DNA of 64,000 nucleotides from Haloprofundus salinisoli (lineage in GTDB: Archaea > Halobacteriota > Halobacteria > Halobacteriales > Haloferacaceae), in contig NZ_CP083663.1 of NCBI RefSeq assembly GCF_020097815.1, positions 1,364,001 to 1,428,000 of the forward strand, read 5' to 3'. Within the stretch, counting starts at the first letter, position 1. Every line of letters begins with the position of its first letter. This document shows positions 27,997 through 36,566 of the stretch, one piece after another. Made by a program: the position numbers and the translations under genes. The notes beneath the pieces are model-generated. The model was given only the letters and a program-made list of their open reading frames with translations. It ran no database searches and was not told where the DNA came from.

Positions 27997-28193
27997 ACCT
28001 AACATGTTTGGCAGTGTCGTTTAGTGAGTAGAAGAACAAGTCGTGAATGCGAAACGCGGGCGCACCAGACCACTCACAGTTCGCGTGCCAACGAACTAGC
28101 CAAGCCATGCAGTCACGGTGCGTCGCGTTCGACGAGGCACCCGCCTCGTATCCCCCCATCCTCACAGACATCGACTGACGAGCGACGCGCTCG
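27997..28193 (+). repeat. repeat cassette copy 3
   Basis: It starts with ACCTAACATGTTTGG (27997-28011), a near-palindrome with arms CC-AACATGTT-GG. TTTAG at 28020-28024, an ATG at 28047 and the long core follow. A perfect hairpin CGAGGC-ACCC-GCCTCG lies at 28133-28148. The 3' part (CCCCCCATCCTCACAGACAT) matches copy 2. It is the only copy with a complete small ORF on the plus strand. Confidence 0.8.
28047..28178 (+). CDS. putative 43-residue protein of repeat copy 3
   Basis: The ATG lies 25 nt after the TTTA box, giving a leaderless mRNA. The frame begins MRNAGAPDHSQFACQRTSQA, has two cysteines, and ends ILTDID before TGA. Copy 1 shares the frame over about 34 codons, and several of the differences between them are synonymous (CGT/CGA, TCC/TCA, GAT/GAC). 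No known domain is recognised. The same DNA also has an open minus-strand frame, so coding is uncertain and a structured RNA is an alternative. Confidence 0.35.
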   Translation: MRNAGAPDHSQFACQRTSQAMQSRCVAFDEAPASYPPILTDID

Positions 28194-28256
28194 CCGGTCG
28201 AAGAAAGAAGAACTCGTGAGCGGTAGCCACCGAGTCGGTGTCGAGTCGGCAGGCGC

Positions 28257-29120
28257 TCAGTCGTCGTTGCTGCCGGTCTCGACGGGTGCGCCGACGAGGT
28301 TGCCCCACTCGGTCCACGAGCCGTCGTAGTTGGTGACGCTGTCGTAGCCGAGCAGTTCGTGGAGTGCGAACCACGCGATGGAGGAGCGCTCGCCGATGCG
28401 GCAGTACGCGATGACGTCCTGATTGTCGTCGACGCCCTCGGCCCCGTAGAGCTCGCGGAGTTCGTCGGCGGACTTGAACGTGCCGTCGTCGTTCACGGTG
28501 GCCGCCCACGAGATGTTGCGAGCGCCGGGGACGTGGCCGCCGCGCTGGGCGGTCTCCTGCAGTCCCGGCGGGGCGAGGATCTCGCCGGAGAACTCCTCGG
28601 GCGAGCGAACGTCGACGAGCGGCAGACCGCGGCCGATGGCCTTCTCGACGTCGTCACGGTAGGCGCGGATGGATTCGAACGGACCGCGGGCGGAGTACTC
28701 CTGCTCGGGGAACTCCGGCACCTCGTCGGTGAGCGGGTAGTCGTTGTCGACCCAGTAGTCGCGGCCGCCGTTCATCAGGCGGACGTCCTCGTGACCGTAG
28801 TACTTGAGCTGCCAGTAGGTGTAGGCGGCGAACCAGTTCGAGTTGTCGCCGTAGAGGACGACCGTGGCGTCCTCGCTGATGCCGTGGCTGCCGAGCAGTT
28901 CTTCGAAGTCGTCCTTGTCGAGGATGTCGCGGGTCGTCTGGTCCTGCAGTTGCGTCTCCCAGTTGAACCCGATCGCGCCGGGGGCGTGGCCCTCGTCGTA
29001 CGCCTCGGTGTCGACGTCGACCTCCACGAGTCGATACTCGGAGTCGTCGCTCTGGAATTCGTCGAGATGGTCTTCGACCCAGTCCGCCGAGACGAGTACG
29101 TCTTTTGCGTAATTTGCCAT
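28257..29120 (-). CDS. tssA: sulfurtransferase (two-domain rhodanese, thiosulfate type)
   Basis: The 287-residue tandem rhodanese has an inactive N-terminal domain, where the active-site loop reads YGDNSNWFAAY without cysteine. The C-terminal domain has the CRIGERSS loop with its cysteine near 240. It transfers sulfane sulfur from thiosulfate or similar donors. The ATG at 29120 fits a TTATGC box at 29147-29152 about 29 nt upstream; a longer upstream reading is unnecessary. It is divergent from the second rhodanese gene. Confidence 0.9.
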   Translation of the reverse strand: MANYAKDVLVSADWVEDHLDEFQSDDSEYRLVEVDVDTEAYDEGHAPGAIGFNWETQLQDQTTRDILDKDDFEELLGSHGISEDATVVLYGDNSNWFAAYTYWQLKYYGHEDVRLMNGGRDYWVDNDYPLTDEVPEFPEQEYSARGPFESIRAYRDDVEKAIGRGLPLVDVRSPEEFSGEILAPPGLQETAQRGGHVPGARNISWAATVNDDGTFKSADELRELYGAEGVDDNQDVIAYCRIGERSSIAWFALHELLGYDSVTNYDGSWTEWGNLVGAPVETGSNDD

Positions 29121-29351
29121 CGCGTGGATGTCTACGAACTCCGGAAGCATAACCCTCACACCCCCGGCATGTACGGCCGTTCGAGCGAAGTACCGGAGAA
29201 TTTTGCGACAATCAGCCCGACAAGTGATTTATTCCAATGTTGCGCGGCTGACGAATCGACAACTGTCGGGGGTTTTTGCTGGTAAAGGAGACGGAAGTCA
29301 CTCGTGGCCGCGACGACGGGAGCTAAATCCCGTCCGTTCGTAGCCCGTCAC

Positions 29352-30164
29352 ATGTACGAAAACGCCGTCGTCGCACCGTCGTGGCTCGCCGACCGACTGG
29401 ACGAGGTCCGCGTCGTCGACGTGCGCGACGCGTGGGAGTTCGACGGTATCGGCCACCTTCCGGGTGCGGTGAGTATTCCGTTCGAGGCGTTTCGCAGTTC
29501 TGCAGGCGATGAAGGGATGTTACCGGGCGCGGAGACGTGGGAGACGTTGATGAGTGAGGCAGGAATCACGAACGACGACCACCTCGTCGCCTACGACGAC
29601 ACCCACGGCGTCTTCGCCGCCCGCTTTCTCGTGACCGCCGAACTGTACGGCCACGACACCGACCGCCTCCACCTGCTCGACGGCGACTACAGCGCGTGGA
29701 GCCGCGAGTACGAGACGACGACGGAGACGCCGAAGCCGGAAGCGACGACGTACGAGGTTCGACGCCCCGACTCGTCGCCGCTGGTCGACTACGAGACGGT
29801 GCTCGGCAGCCTCGACGACGACGGCGTGGTCGTCGTCGACACGCGCGAACCGTGGGAGTACGAGGAGGGCCACGTCCCCGGAGCGGTGCAACTCGACTGG
29901 CGCGAGTTCGTCGACGACGAGACGCGAGGGTTGAAATCGACCGGCGAACTGGCGTCGATTCTCGCCGACCACGGCGTCTCCGACGACCGGCGCGTGCTTC
30001 TGTACTGCAACACCGCCCGCCGCATCAGCCACACCTACCTCGTGCTTCGGCGGCTCGGCTACGAGGACATTGCGTTCTACGAGGGGAGTCTCACCGAGTG
30101 GAAAGCGCGCGGCGGCCCGCTCGAAGGCGAGGGAGAGAGAGGCGAGCCACCGACGGAAAACTGA
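29352..30164 (+). CDS. tssB: sulfurtransferase (two-domain rhodanese)
   Basis: The 270-residue tandem rhodanese has an N-terminal loop reading YDDTHGVFAARF (no cysteine) and a catalytic C-terminal loop YCNTARRISH with the cysteine near 219. The CTAAAT box at 29323-29328 lies 26 nt before this ATG, supporting it over the in-frame start at 29304. The divergent pair with tssA suggests shared regulation of sulfur metabolism. The tssB name is by analogy with annotated haloarchaeal pairs. Confidence 0.85.
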   Translation: MYENAVVAPSWLADRLDEVRVVDVRDAWEFDGIGHLPGAVSIPFEAFRSSAGDEGMLPGAETWETLMSEAGITNDDHLVAYDDTHGVFAARFLVTAELYGHDTDRLHLLDGDYSAWSREYETTTETPKPEATTYEVRRPDSSPLVDYETVLGSLDDDGVVVVDTREPWEYEEGHVPGAVQLDWREFVDDETRGLKSTGELASILADHGVSDDRRVLLYCNTARRISHTYLVLRRLGYEDIAFYEGSLTEWKARGGPLEGEGERGEPPTEN

Positions 30165-30185
30165 GAAGGCGAGCGGAGCGTGCGG

Positions 30186-30479
30186 TCAGTGTGACTGGAC
30201 GAGCACTCGACCGTCGTCGAAGACGGAGATGTGGACGCCCGCGTAGTGAAACTCGACGACGCGACTGCCGGAGCGCCGGTGCCCGCCGAGCGCATCGCAG
30301 AAGAGGTCGTCCAGCGCGTCGGGGTTGATGGCGTCGAAAAGCGGTGGCAGCGAGAGCGGATCCGTCTTCGCGGCGTCGGCGACAGCTCTGACGACGGTGT
30401 CGCTCGGTCGTTCGCCGTCGCTGCGTCGGTAGACCTTCGCGTGTGGCCCGGGAGTAATGAGCGGTGAAGTGACAGTCAC
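30186..30479 (-). CDS. HalOD1 output-domain protein
   Basis: The 97-residue protein is a single haloarchaeal output domain 1: helix (VVRAVADAAKTDPLSLPPLFDAINPDALDDLF), then beta-rich VVEFHYAGVHISVFDDGRVLV. Such proteins are thought to act as small partners of sensory/response-regulator networks. It stands alone with no adjacent kinase. It is convergent with the rhodanese gene. Confidence 0.8.
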   Translation of the reverse strand: MTVTSPLITPGPHAKVYRRSDGERPSDTVVRAVADAAKTDPLSLPPLFDAINPDALDDLFCDALGGHRRSGSRVVEFHYAGVHISVFDDGRVLVQSH

Positions 30480-30552
30480 AACCGGGTGTGGTCGTATACC
30501 CTAGAGAGTGTGTCCCGTGACTATGCAACGTCCTTTATTACCGCGTCCGGAC

Positions 30553-31194
30553 TCACTGTTCGACGAGCGTCCGTCTGACGAGGTTGCGATAACCGCGGCG
30601 CAGACGGTCGGCGACCGCCTGTCGACTGATGTCGAACTCGTCGGCCAGCGAGTCGAGCGACGTGCGCCGCGGGACGTCGAAGTACCCCCGATGGAACGCG
30701 AGCAGCAGCGTCTCCCGCTGAGTTTCTGTCAGTCCTTCCGACTGCCGTGCAGCGCCGTCGAGTCGCTGGAGTTGACGGAGGCTCAGCGGGACGTCGTGGT
30801 CCCTGCAGTACTCCTGAAACGCCGAGAGTCCCTCGCGCGTCGGCGCTCGACATTTAAACGTCCACCCTTCCGGCGTGCCGGTCGCACTGAGGAGCGCCAC
30901 GTCGAGGCGAGCGAACCCCGCGAGGAGCTCGTCACCCGCCGCGGTCCAGTGGCTCCGAAAGAGCGTCCCGTCGCCGTCGGGACCGAGAACGTCGACGCTC
31001 TCGAAGGCGTCGTGTGTAGAGAGGATGTCGACGACGGCGTCTTCGTCGGCGCCGGAGACACGAAAGTACGGGAACACGTCGGGCCTCGTCGGGATGACGC
31101 GAACGAGTTCGATTCGCACGTCGGGCGTCGCTGCGAGAATCGAACTGAAGGGGAGAACGTCGGGCGGGAGAGCGAACTCGGCGTAGAGAGTCAT
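30553..31194 (-). CDS. Bat-type HTH-10 transcription regulator
   Basis: The 213-residue protein has a unique N-terminal beta-rich domain (about 1-150). The C-terminal HTH-10 motif reads GLTETQRETLLLAFHRGYFDVPRRTSLDSLADEFDISRQAVADRLRRG and ends in RRTLVEQ, as in bacterio-opsin-activator-like regulators. There is no PAS or GAF sensor. The 7-bp direct repeat AATTAAC (minus strand, 31252-31271) lies upstream of its TATA-like region and could be its own operator. Confidence 0.88.
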   Translation of the reverse strand: MTLYAEFALPPDVLPFSSILAATPDVRIELVRVIPTRPDVFPYFRVSGADEDAVVDILSTHDAFESVDVLGPDGDGTLFRSHWTAAGDELLAGFARLDVALLSATGTPEGWTFKCRAPTREGLSAFQEYCRDHDVPLSLRQLQRLDGAARQSEGLTETQRETLLLAFHRGYFDVPRRTSLDSLADEFDISRQAVADRLRRGYRNLVRRTLVEQ

Positions 31195-31251
31195 GCGGTG
31201 AACACGGGTCCAACTATCGCTCGATTACACAAAAGACCGGCGGCGCATCAA

Positions 31252-31271
31252 GTTAATTCATTTGGTTAATT
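31252..31271. promoter_or_regulatory. direct repeat GTTAATT x2, candidate operator
   Basis: GTTAATT occurs at 31252-31258 and again at 31265-31271 (period 13 bp), just upstream of the HTH-10 promoter and touching the stop codon of the permease gene. It is an AT-rich island in GC-rich surroundings. Confidence 0.35.
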
Positions 31272-32252
31272 CTCTTTGAGTTCCGACGAGAACAACGCCG
31301 CGCTCTCCAGGACGAGTGCGACGGCGAGCGGCCCGACGATGACGCCGAGAGCGCCGAGACTCAACAGCCCGCCGACGAAGCCGACAAAGTAGATGCTCCC
31401 GGGAAGATTCGCCGTGCGCCGGGCGAGTCGCGGTCGGATGAGGACGTCTGGCAGAAACGCGACGAAGAACCCGCCGATGAGGAAGACGAGGATCGCAGCG
31501 ACGGTCTGTCCGAGCGTGAGGTGGTACACCGCCAAGAGCAACAGGAGCAGACTCGGCCCGAGAACGGGCACGAACTGCAGCACCGCCGCGACGGTCGCAA
31601 GCGCGACCGGAAAGTCGTAGCCGAGAAGCGCGAAGACGACGACGCTGACGAAGAACGTCCCGACGGCCGTCGCCGCCTGCAGCACGTAGATCGCAAACAG
31701 CGTGTCGCGTGCGCGCTTGTCGAGTGCCGACGCCACGTCCCGGTACGCGGAAGGCACGAGCGCCAACACGGCCTCGCGCGTCGTCCCCGCCCGAAACAGC
31801 AACGCGAAGACGACGAGCGCGAACACCGAGAGTTTGATGAGCAGTACCGGCGCGGCGACGACGATTTCCTGTGCGAGCGACCGTAGAAGCGACAGCGCCA
31901 CCGCCGTCGCCTGGTCGAGCGTCACCGTGTAGGCGTAGCCGGCGAGTTCGAGCGTCACCGCGTCGGGGACGATGGCGAGCAACCCGCGGAGTGCGTCGAA
32001 CCGAAGCACGAGCACGCCGACCAGCGGTGCCGCGACGACGACGACGCCGAGAAACGCGGCCGCGGTGGCGACGGCGCTCGACGTCCACGCCGACAGCCCG
32101 CGCCGGGTCAGTTCTCGACGCAACGGCGAGAGGAGATACGCCACCGTCAGGGCGAAAAACACCGTCCCCAACACGTCGGCGAGTATCAGTGCCGCCAACG
32201 CCGCCGAGATAACGAACACCGCCCCGAGAACGTACCGTCGGTCGAAAGTCAC
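31266..32252 (-). CDS. AI-2E/PerM-family membrane permease
   Basis: The 328-residue protein has about seven to eight hydrophobic helices. It ends in the family-typical GSIYFVGFVGGLLSLGALGVIVGPLAVALVLES segment. Members export small molecules or act as ion/proton antiporters; the substrate is unknown here. The GTG at 32252 was chosen because a TATTAC box sits about 25 nt upstream. A longer frame to 32357 would begin inside the promoter of the divergent thiB gene. Confidence 0.85.
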   Translation of the reverse strand: MTFDRRYVLGAVFVISAALAALILADVLGTVFFALTVAYLLSPLRRELTRRGLSAWTSSAVATAAAFLGVVVVAAPLVGVLVLRFDALRGLLAIVPDAVTLELAGYAYTVTLDQATAVALSLLRSLAQEIVVAAPVLLIKLSVFALVVFALLFRAGTTREAVLALVPSAYRDVASALDKRARDTLFAIYVLQAATAVGTFFVSVVVFALLGYDFPVALATVAAVLQFVPVLGPSLLLLLLAVYHLTLGQTVAAILVFLIGGFFVAFLPDVLIRPRLARRTANLPGSIYFVGFVGGLLSLGALGVIVGPLAVALVLESAALFSSELKEN

Positions 32253-32346
32253 GCCGGAGGTTCCGAAGAGACCGTAATAGCCGTTCGGTTCTCGCCTTCG
32301 GAGTCGAGCGTCGACGGGGTTCTCCGGCGCGGACAGACCACGACCG

Positions 32347-32354
32347 TTAAATAA
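32347..32354 (+). promoter_or_regulatory. TATA box of the thiamine-type ABC transporter operon
   Basis: TTAAATAA is centred 26 nt before the ATG at 32377, giving a leaderless operon mRNA. A short GGTG-TAAT-CACC dyad lies between it and the start and might bind a repressor. No THI-box (TPP riboswitch) elements are visible. Confidence 0.55.
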
Positions 32355-32376
32355 CACTCGGTGTAATCACCTCGTA

Positions 32377-33510
32377 ATGAGACGACGAAACTTCCTCAAA
32401 GCGGCGGGCGCTGCGGGCGTGTCAGCGTTCGTCGCCGGCTGTAGCGCCGAGCCCGTCGACGACGGAGCCGACGGCTCCGGGTCGAACGAGACCGGAAACG
32501 GAGACGCGACGGGCACGACCACCGGAACGCCCGAGGGACCGGCGACGCTCCGCATTGCAACGTACTCCGCGTTCGTCGACGCGCCGAGTTCGAGCCCGGG
32601 AGCGTGGCTCAAAGAACAGTTCGAGTCCGAGTTCGACGCCACGCTGGAGTGGCAGACTCCCGACAACGAGATCAACTACTACATCGAGCGGGCGACGCAG
32701 GGCGTCGACATCGACGCCGACGCCTACGTCGGCCTCGACACGAACATGCTCATCCGCGTCGACGAGAACGTCGATGGCGAGCTGTTCACTCCCGTCGATG
32801 CCGGCGATATCGAGGGCCGCGACGCCGTCCAGTCGGGACTGGAGTTCGACCCGCAGGGCCGCGCGATTCCGTACGACACCGGCTACATCAGCCTCGTCTA
32901 CAACGAGAACGAGGCGACGGCCCCCGAGACGTTCGACGGCCTGCTGGACCCCGAGTTCGAGGGCGACCTCCTCGCACAGGACCCGCAGTCGAGTGCGACC
33001 GGACAGGCGTTCTTGCTCCACACCATCCACGCGAAGGGCGAGGACGGCTACCTCGACTACTGGGAGCAGTTGCAGCAGAACGGCGTCCGCGTGCTCGGCA
33101 CGTGGGAGGACTCCTACGCAGCCTACTCGAACGGCGAAGCGCCGATGGTCGTCTCCTACTCGACTGACCAGGTGTACGCCAACGAGGAGGGCGAGGACCT
33201 CAGCGAGCACCAGATCCGCTTCCTGAACGGCGAGGCGTACGCCAATCCCGAGGGGATGGCCCGCTTCGCCGACTCCGCGAACGCGGACCTCGCAAACCGG
33301 TTCCTCTCGTTCATGCTCCGCCCGGAGGTGCAGGCCGAAATCGCAGTCAGAAACGTCTCGTTCCCGGCGATTTCCGACGCGCCGCTGCCGGAGGAGTTCG
33401 CCCAGTACGCCAAGGAACCCGAGACACCGGTCACGTTCTCCTACGAGGAGCTCCAAGGCAACCTCAGTGAGTGGACCGACGCGTGGGCCCAGCAGTTCGC
33501 CAGCAACTGA
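32377..33510 (+). CDS. thiB: ABC transporter substrate-binding lipoprotein, thiamine type
   Basis: The 377-residue exported protein starts with a Tat signal (MRRRNFLKAAGAAG) and a lipobox FVAGC, then an acidic Ser/Thr/Gly linker. The binding domain begins ATLRIATYSAFVD. Segments such as AIPYDTGYISLVYNENEA and LLAQDPQSSATGQAFLLHT resemble the TbpA/ThiB group, which binds thiamine or its phosphates outside the cell. It is first in a thiB-thiP-thiQ operon. Iron-type ligands are a less likely alternative. Confidence 0.82.
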   Translation: MRRRNFLKAAGAAGVSAFVAGCSAEPVDDGADGSGSNETGNGDATGTTTGTPEGPATLRIATYSAFVDAPSSSPGAWLKEQFESEFDATLEWQTPDNEINYYIERATQGVDIDADAYVGLDTNMLIRVDENVDGELFTPVDAGDIEGRDAVQSGLEFDPQGRAIPYDTGYISLVYNENEATAPETFDGLLDPEFEGDLLAQDPQSSATGQAFLLHTIHAKGEDGYLDYWEQLQQNGVRVLGTWEDSYAAYSNGEAPMVVSYSTDQVYANEEGEDLSEHQIRFLNGEAYANPEGMARFADSANADLANRFLSFMLRPEVQAEIAVRNVSFPAISDAPLPEEFAQYAKEPETPVTFSYEELQGNLSEWTDAWAQQFASN

Positions 33511-33511
33511 C

Positions 33512-35305
33512 GTGAGCGACGCGACGAGAGCCGGCGAGGCGGGCGCGGACGCGGGCGGCGACGGGTCGACCGGACGGGTCGGCCGACAACGCAGCACCGT
33601 CTCGGGGTGGCTCGAAGCCCGCGCGCTGGCCGTCGTCGCAGTCGTCACTGGCGTCGTCCTCCTCGTTCTCTTCTACTACCCCGTCGCGACGGTGTTCGTC
33701 GAAGCCGTCGTCGACGACGGCGAGTTGACGTTCGCACCGCTTTTGGGCGTGCTCACGTCGCGCTTCTACCTCGTCGAGATCATCGGCTTCACCGCGTATC
33801 AGGCCGTGCTATCGACCGTCGCCAGCGTCGCGCTCGGGCTGCCGGGCGCGTGGGTGCTGTCGCGTTTCGAGTTCCGCGGCCGCGAGACGCTCCGCTCGCT
33901 AACGATTCTCCCGTTCGTGCTTCCCTCCATCATGGTCGCCATCGGCTTCGTCGCCACCTTCGGCGCGAACGGTACGCTCAACCGCCTGCTCTCCTCGCTC
34001 GGACTCGGTCCGGTGAACCTGCTGTACACGCTTCCCGCTATCATCGTCGCCCACGCGTTCTACAACGCGCCGCTCGTGACCCGGATGACGACGGCGGCGT
34101 GGGAGAGCCTCGACGCGCGGACGGTGGAGACGGCGCGGAGTCTCGGCGCGTCGCCGACGCGGGCGTTTCTCGACGTGGTCGTTCCGCAACTTCTCCCCGC
34201 GATTCTCGTCTCCGCGACGCTGACGTTCGTCTTCACGTTCGCGTCGTTTCCCATCGTGCTGGCGCTCGGCGGCCTCCAGTACGCGACTATCGAGGTGTTC
34301 ATCTTCTATCGTGTTCAGCAGCTGGCGTACGCCGACGCCGCCGCGCTCGCGGTGGTCGAGACGGCTGTCTCGCTCGGCCTCACTTACGCGTACCTCCGAT
34401 ACGAGGCCCGCCAACAGACCGCCGCCTTCGGCGCGGGAGCGCGTCCGGCACCTCGAAAAAGGCTGGTTCCGGGGTCGCTCGACGGACTCTCGGTCCGTGA
34501 GACGCTCTCACGCGTCGCCGTCTTCGGCTACGGCGTCGTCGTCCTGGTCGTCTTCGTCGCACCCATCGCCAGCATGCTGCTTTCGAGCATCACCGCACCC
34601 GACGGGTCGCTGACGACGCGTTACTACGAGTTCCTCGTTCAGCGACAGGCGACGGCGACCGAGTTTCAGGTGAAGCCGCTGCCCGCGGTGCTCAACTCGC
34701 TTTTGTTCGGCGTCGGCACGCTGCTTTTGGCGCTGCCGATGGGCGTCGTGATGGCAGTGCTGACGACGCGGCGCTACCGCGGCCGGAAGGTGGTCGACGC
34801 GCTGTCGATGGCCCCGCTGGCGGTGAGCGGCATCGTCGTCGGCCTCGGCCTCCTTCGAGGGCTCGTGTTCGGCTTCGAGGCGTTCGGCTACCGCTTCACC
34901 GTCGCGGGCGCGATCGCCATCGTCGCAGCGCACGCCGTGAGCGCGTATCCGTTCGTCACGCGCAACGTCGCGCCGCTGCTCGGGAATCTGGACCCGCGAC
35001 TGGTCGAGTCCGCGCGGAGCCTCGGCGCGTCGCGGACGCGGGCGCTGTGGGACGTAGAACTGCCGCTCGTCGCCGCGGGCGTCGTCGCCGGGGCGGCGTT
35101 CGCCTTCGCCATCAGCGTCGGCGAGTTCGACGCGACGGTGATTTTGGCCACCGGGTCGAACAGCTACACGATGCCGGTCGCCGTCGAACGCTATCTCGGT
35201 CGCCGCCTCGGACCAGCGACGGCGATGGGCTGTCTCCTCCTCGTCGTCACGAGCCTCAGTTTCGTCGTCATCGAACGCTTCGGCAGGGGGTCCCGCGGTG
35301 TCTGA
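33512..35305 (+). CDS. thiP: ABC transporter permease, duplicated (two BPD domains)
   Basis: The 597-residue protein has an acidic N-terminal stretch of about 40 residues and two homologous permease halves of about six helices each. The EAA loops are visible in both: ETARSLGASPTRAFLDVVVPQ and ESARSLGASRTRALWDVELPL. A fused permease is typical of ThiP/SfuB-like importers. The GTG at 33512 comes 1 nt after the thiB stop; the 3' end overlaps thiQ by 8 nt. Confidence 0.88.
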   Translation: MSDATRAGEAGADAGGDGSTGRVGRQRSTVSGWLEARALAVVAVVTGVVLLVLFYYPVATVFVEAVVDDGELTFAPLLGVLTSRFYLVEIIGFTAYQAVLSTVASVALGLPGAWVLSRFEFRGRETLRSLTILPFVLPSIMVAIGFVATFGANGTLNRLLSSLGLGPVNLLYTLPAIIVAHAFYNAPLVTRMTTAAWESLDARTVETARSLGASPTRAFLDVVVPQLLPAILVSATLTFVFTFASFPIVLALGGLQYATIEVFIFYRVQQLAYADAAALAVVETAVSLGLTYAYLRYEARQQTAAFGAGARPAPRKRLVPGSLDGLSVRETLSRVAVFGYGVVVLVVFVAPIASMLLSSITAPDGSLTTRYYEFLVQRQATATEFQVKPLPAVLNSLLFGVGTLLLALPMGVVMAVLTTRRYRGRKVVDALSMAPLAVSGIVVGLGLLRGLVFGFEAFGYRFTVAGAIAIVAAHAVSAYPFVTRNVAPLLGNLDPRLVESARSLGASRTRALWDVELPLVAAGVVAGAAFAFAISVGEFDATVILATGSNSYTMPVAVERYLGRRLGPATAMGCLLLVVTSLSFVVIERFGRGSRGV

Positions 35306-36437
35306 GATCGCCATGGAGGACGTCCGGAAGGTGTACGCCGGGACGACGGCGCTCGACGACGTGAGCCTCCGCGTCCGTGACGGCGAGTTCTTCACGCTCG
35401 TCGGCCCCTCCGGCTGTGGCAAGACGACGACGCTGCGGCTCATCGCGGGGTTCGAACCGCCGACCGAGGGCTCGATTCAGTTCGACGGCGAGAGCGTCGC
35501 GGGCGTGCCGCCGGAGAGCCGAAACGTCGGCGTCGTCTTCCAGAACTACGCGCTGTTTCCGCACATGAGCGTCGCCGAGAACGTCGGCTACGGGCTTCGG
35601 TTCGCCGACAGAGAGCGACGCCGCGGACGCGAGGAACGCATCTCGGAGCTCCTGGAACTCGTCGACCTCGCGGGTATGGAAGCGCGCGACCCGACCGAAC
35701 TCTCGGGCGGCCAACAGCAGCGCGTCGCGCTCGCTCGCGCGCTCGCACCGGGACCGCGTCTTCTCTTACTGGACGAACCGATGAGCGCCCTCGACGCGCG
35801 TCTGCGCGAGCGCCTCCGCCTGCAGGTGAAGGAGATTCAGTCGGAGTTGGGGATCACAACGGTGTACGTCACCCACGATCAGGAGGAGGCGCTGGCCGTC
35901 TCCGACCGCGTCGCGGTGATGAACGCCGGCCGCGTCGAACAGATCGGCTCGCCGCGCGAGGTGTACCAACGGCCGGCGACGCGGTTCGTCGCCTCGTTCG
36001 TCGGCGACAACAATCTGTTCGAGGGCAAACTGGTCGACGAGCACGACAAGTCGGAAGTTGCATATGAAACGGAGGGGTTGCGACGGCTTCACGTGCGCGT
36101 CGGCGAGACCGTGTTCGAAGTCGACGCGGCCGCGGACGATTCAGCGAGCGAGAGGGAGTCGGCGCAGGTCGGGTCAGGCTCGTCTCCCTCACAATCGCCG
36201 CGGTTCGACGGCGGGAGCGTCGGGTTCTGCGTCCGCCCCGAGCGACTGGAGGTCGGCGGACGCGAGAATCGGTTCGAGGCGACGGTTCGGGAGGCAGAGT
36301 TTCTCGGCGAGACGACGCGCGTCCACCTCGACTGGAACGGACGCGCGGTGACCGTCCGCGCACCGGAGTCACCGCCGACAGGCGAGACGGTCGAGCTGGG
36401 ATTCGACCCCGCGGACGCGCACGTATTCGAATGGTAA
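35298..36437 (+). CDS. thiQ: ABC transporter ATP-binding protein (ThiQ/PotA type)
   Basis: The 379-residue ATPase has Walker A GPSGCGKT at 36-43, Q-loop VFQNYALFPHMSVAENV, signature LSGGQQQR near 135-142, Walker B LLLLDEPMSALDAR and switch His in VTHDQEEA. A C-terminal TOBE-like domain (about 235-379) contains an acidic Ser-rich insertion. The GTG at 35298 overlaps the permease stop; an ATG five codons on is possible. Confidence 0.9.
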   Translation: MSEIAMEDVRKVYAGTTALDDVSLRVRDGEFFTLVGPSGCGKTTTLRLIAGFEPPTEGSIQFDGESVAGVPPESRNVGVVFQNYALFPHMSVAENVGYGLRFADRERRRGREERISELLELVDLAGMEARDPTELSGGQQQRVALARALAPGPRLLLLDEPMSALDARLRERLRLQVKEIQSELGITTVYVTHDQEEALAVSDRVAVMNAGRVEQIGSPREVYQRPATRFVASFVGDNNLFEGKLVDEHDKSEVAYETEGLRRLHVRVGETVFEVDAAADDSASERESAQVGSGSSPSQSPRFDGGSVGFCVRPERLEVGGRENRFEATVREAEFLGETTRVHLDWNGRAVTVRAPESPPTGETVELGFDPADAHVFEW

Positions 36438-36566
36438 ACACTCCGATCGCGGTGACAGTGGGTCCTAGATTTATTCGGCGCGGCGTGGTTCCTTCGCAGG
36501 ACCGGTTGGTGACGGTTTCCACGCCCGCGCGGCGCTCGGCCGCACCTCGGACGACGGAGTTCTCCG

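Larger units (their letters stand above)
27299..28256. other. 958-bp intergenic region filled by a triplicated repeat cassette
   Basis: No ordinary gene is seen between the SpoIIM-like gene and the tssA stop. The region holds three diverged direct copies of an about 195-200 bp unit and a 22-bp tandem repeat, listed separately. A further partial match to the unit's first bases (ACCTAACTTG) lies at about 27928-27938. Confidence 0.75.

Noticed and set aside
32253-32357. 35-residue N-terminal extension of the AI-2E permease
   Set aside because: It would start inside the TATA box of the divergent thiB gene, whereas a TATA-like box fits the GTG at 32252.
32252-32377. TPP riboswitch upstream of the thiamine-type transporter
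   Set aside because: The THI-box elements are absent and the TATA box places transcription start at the thiB ATG, leaving no room for one.
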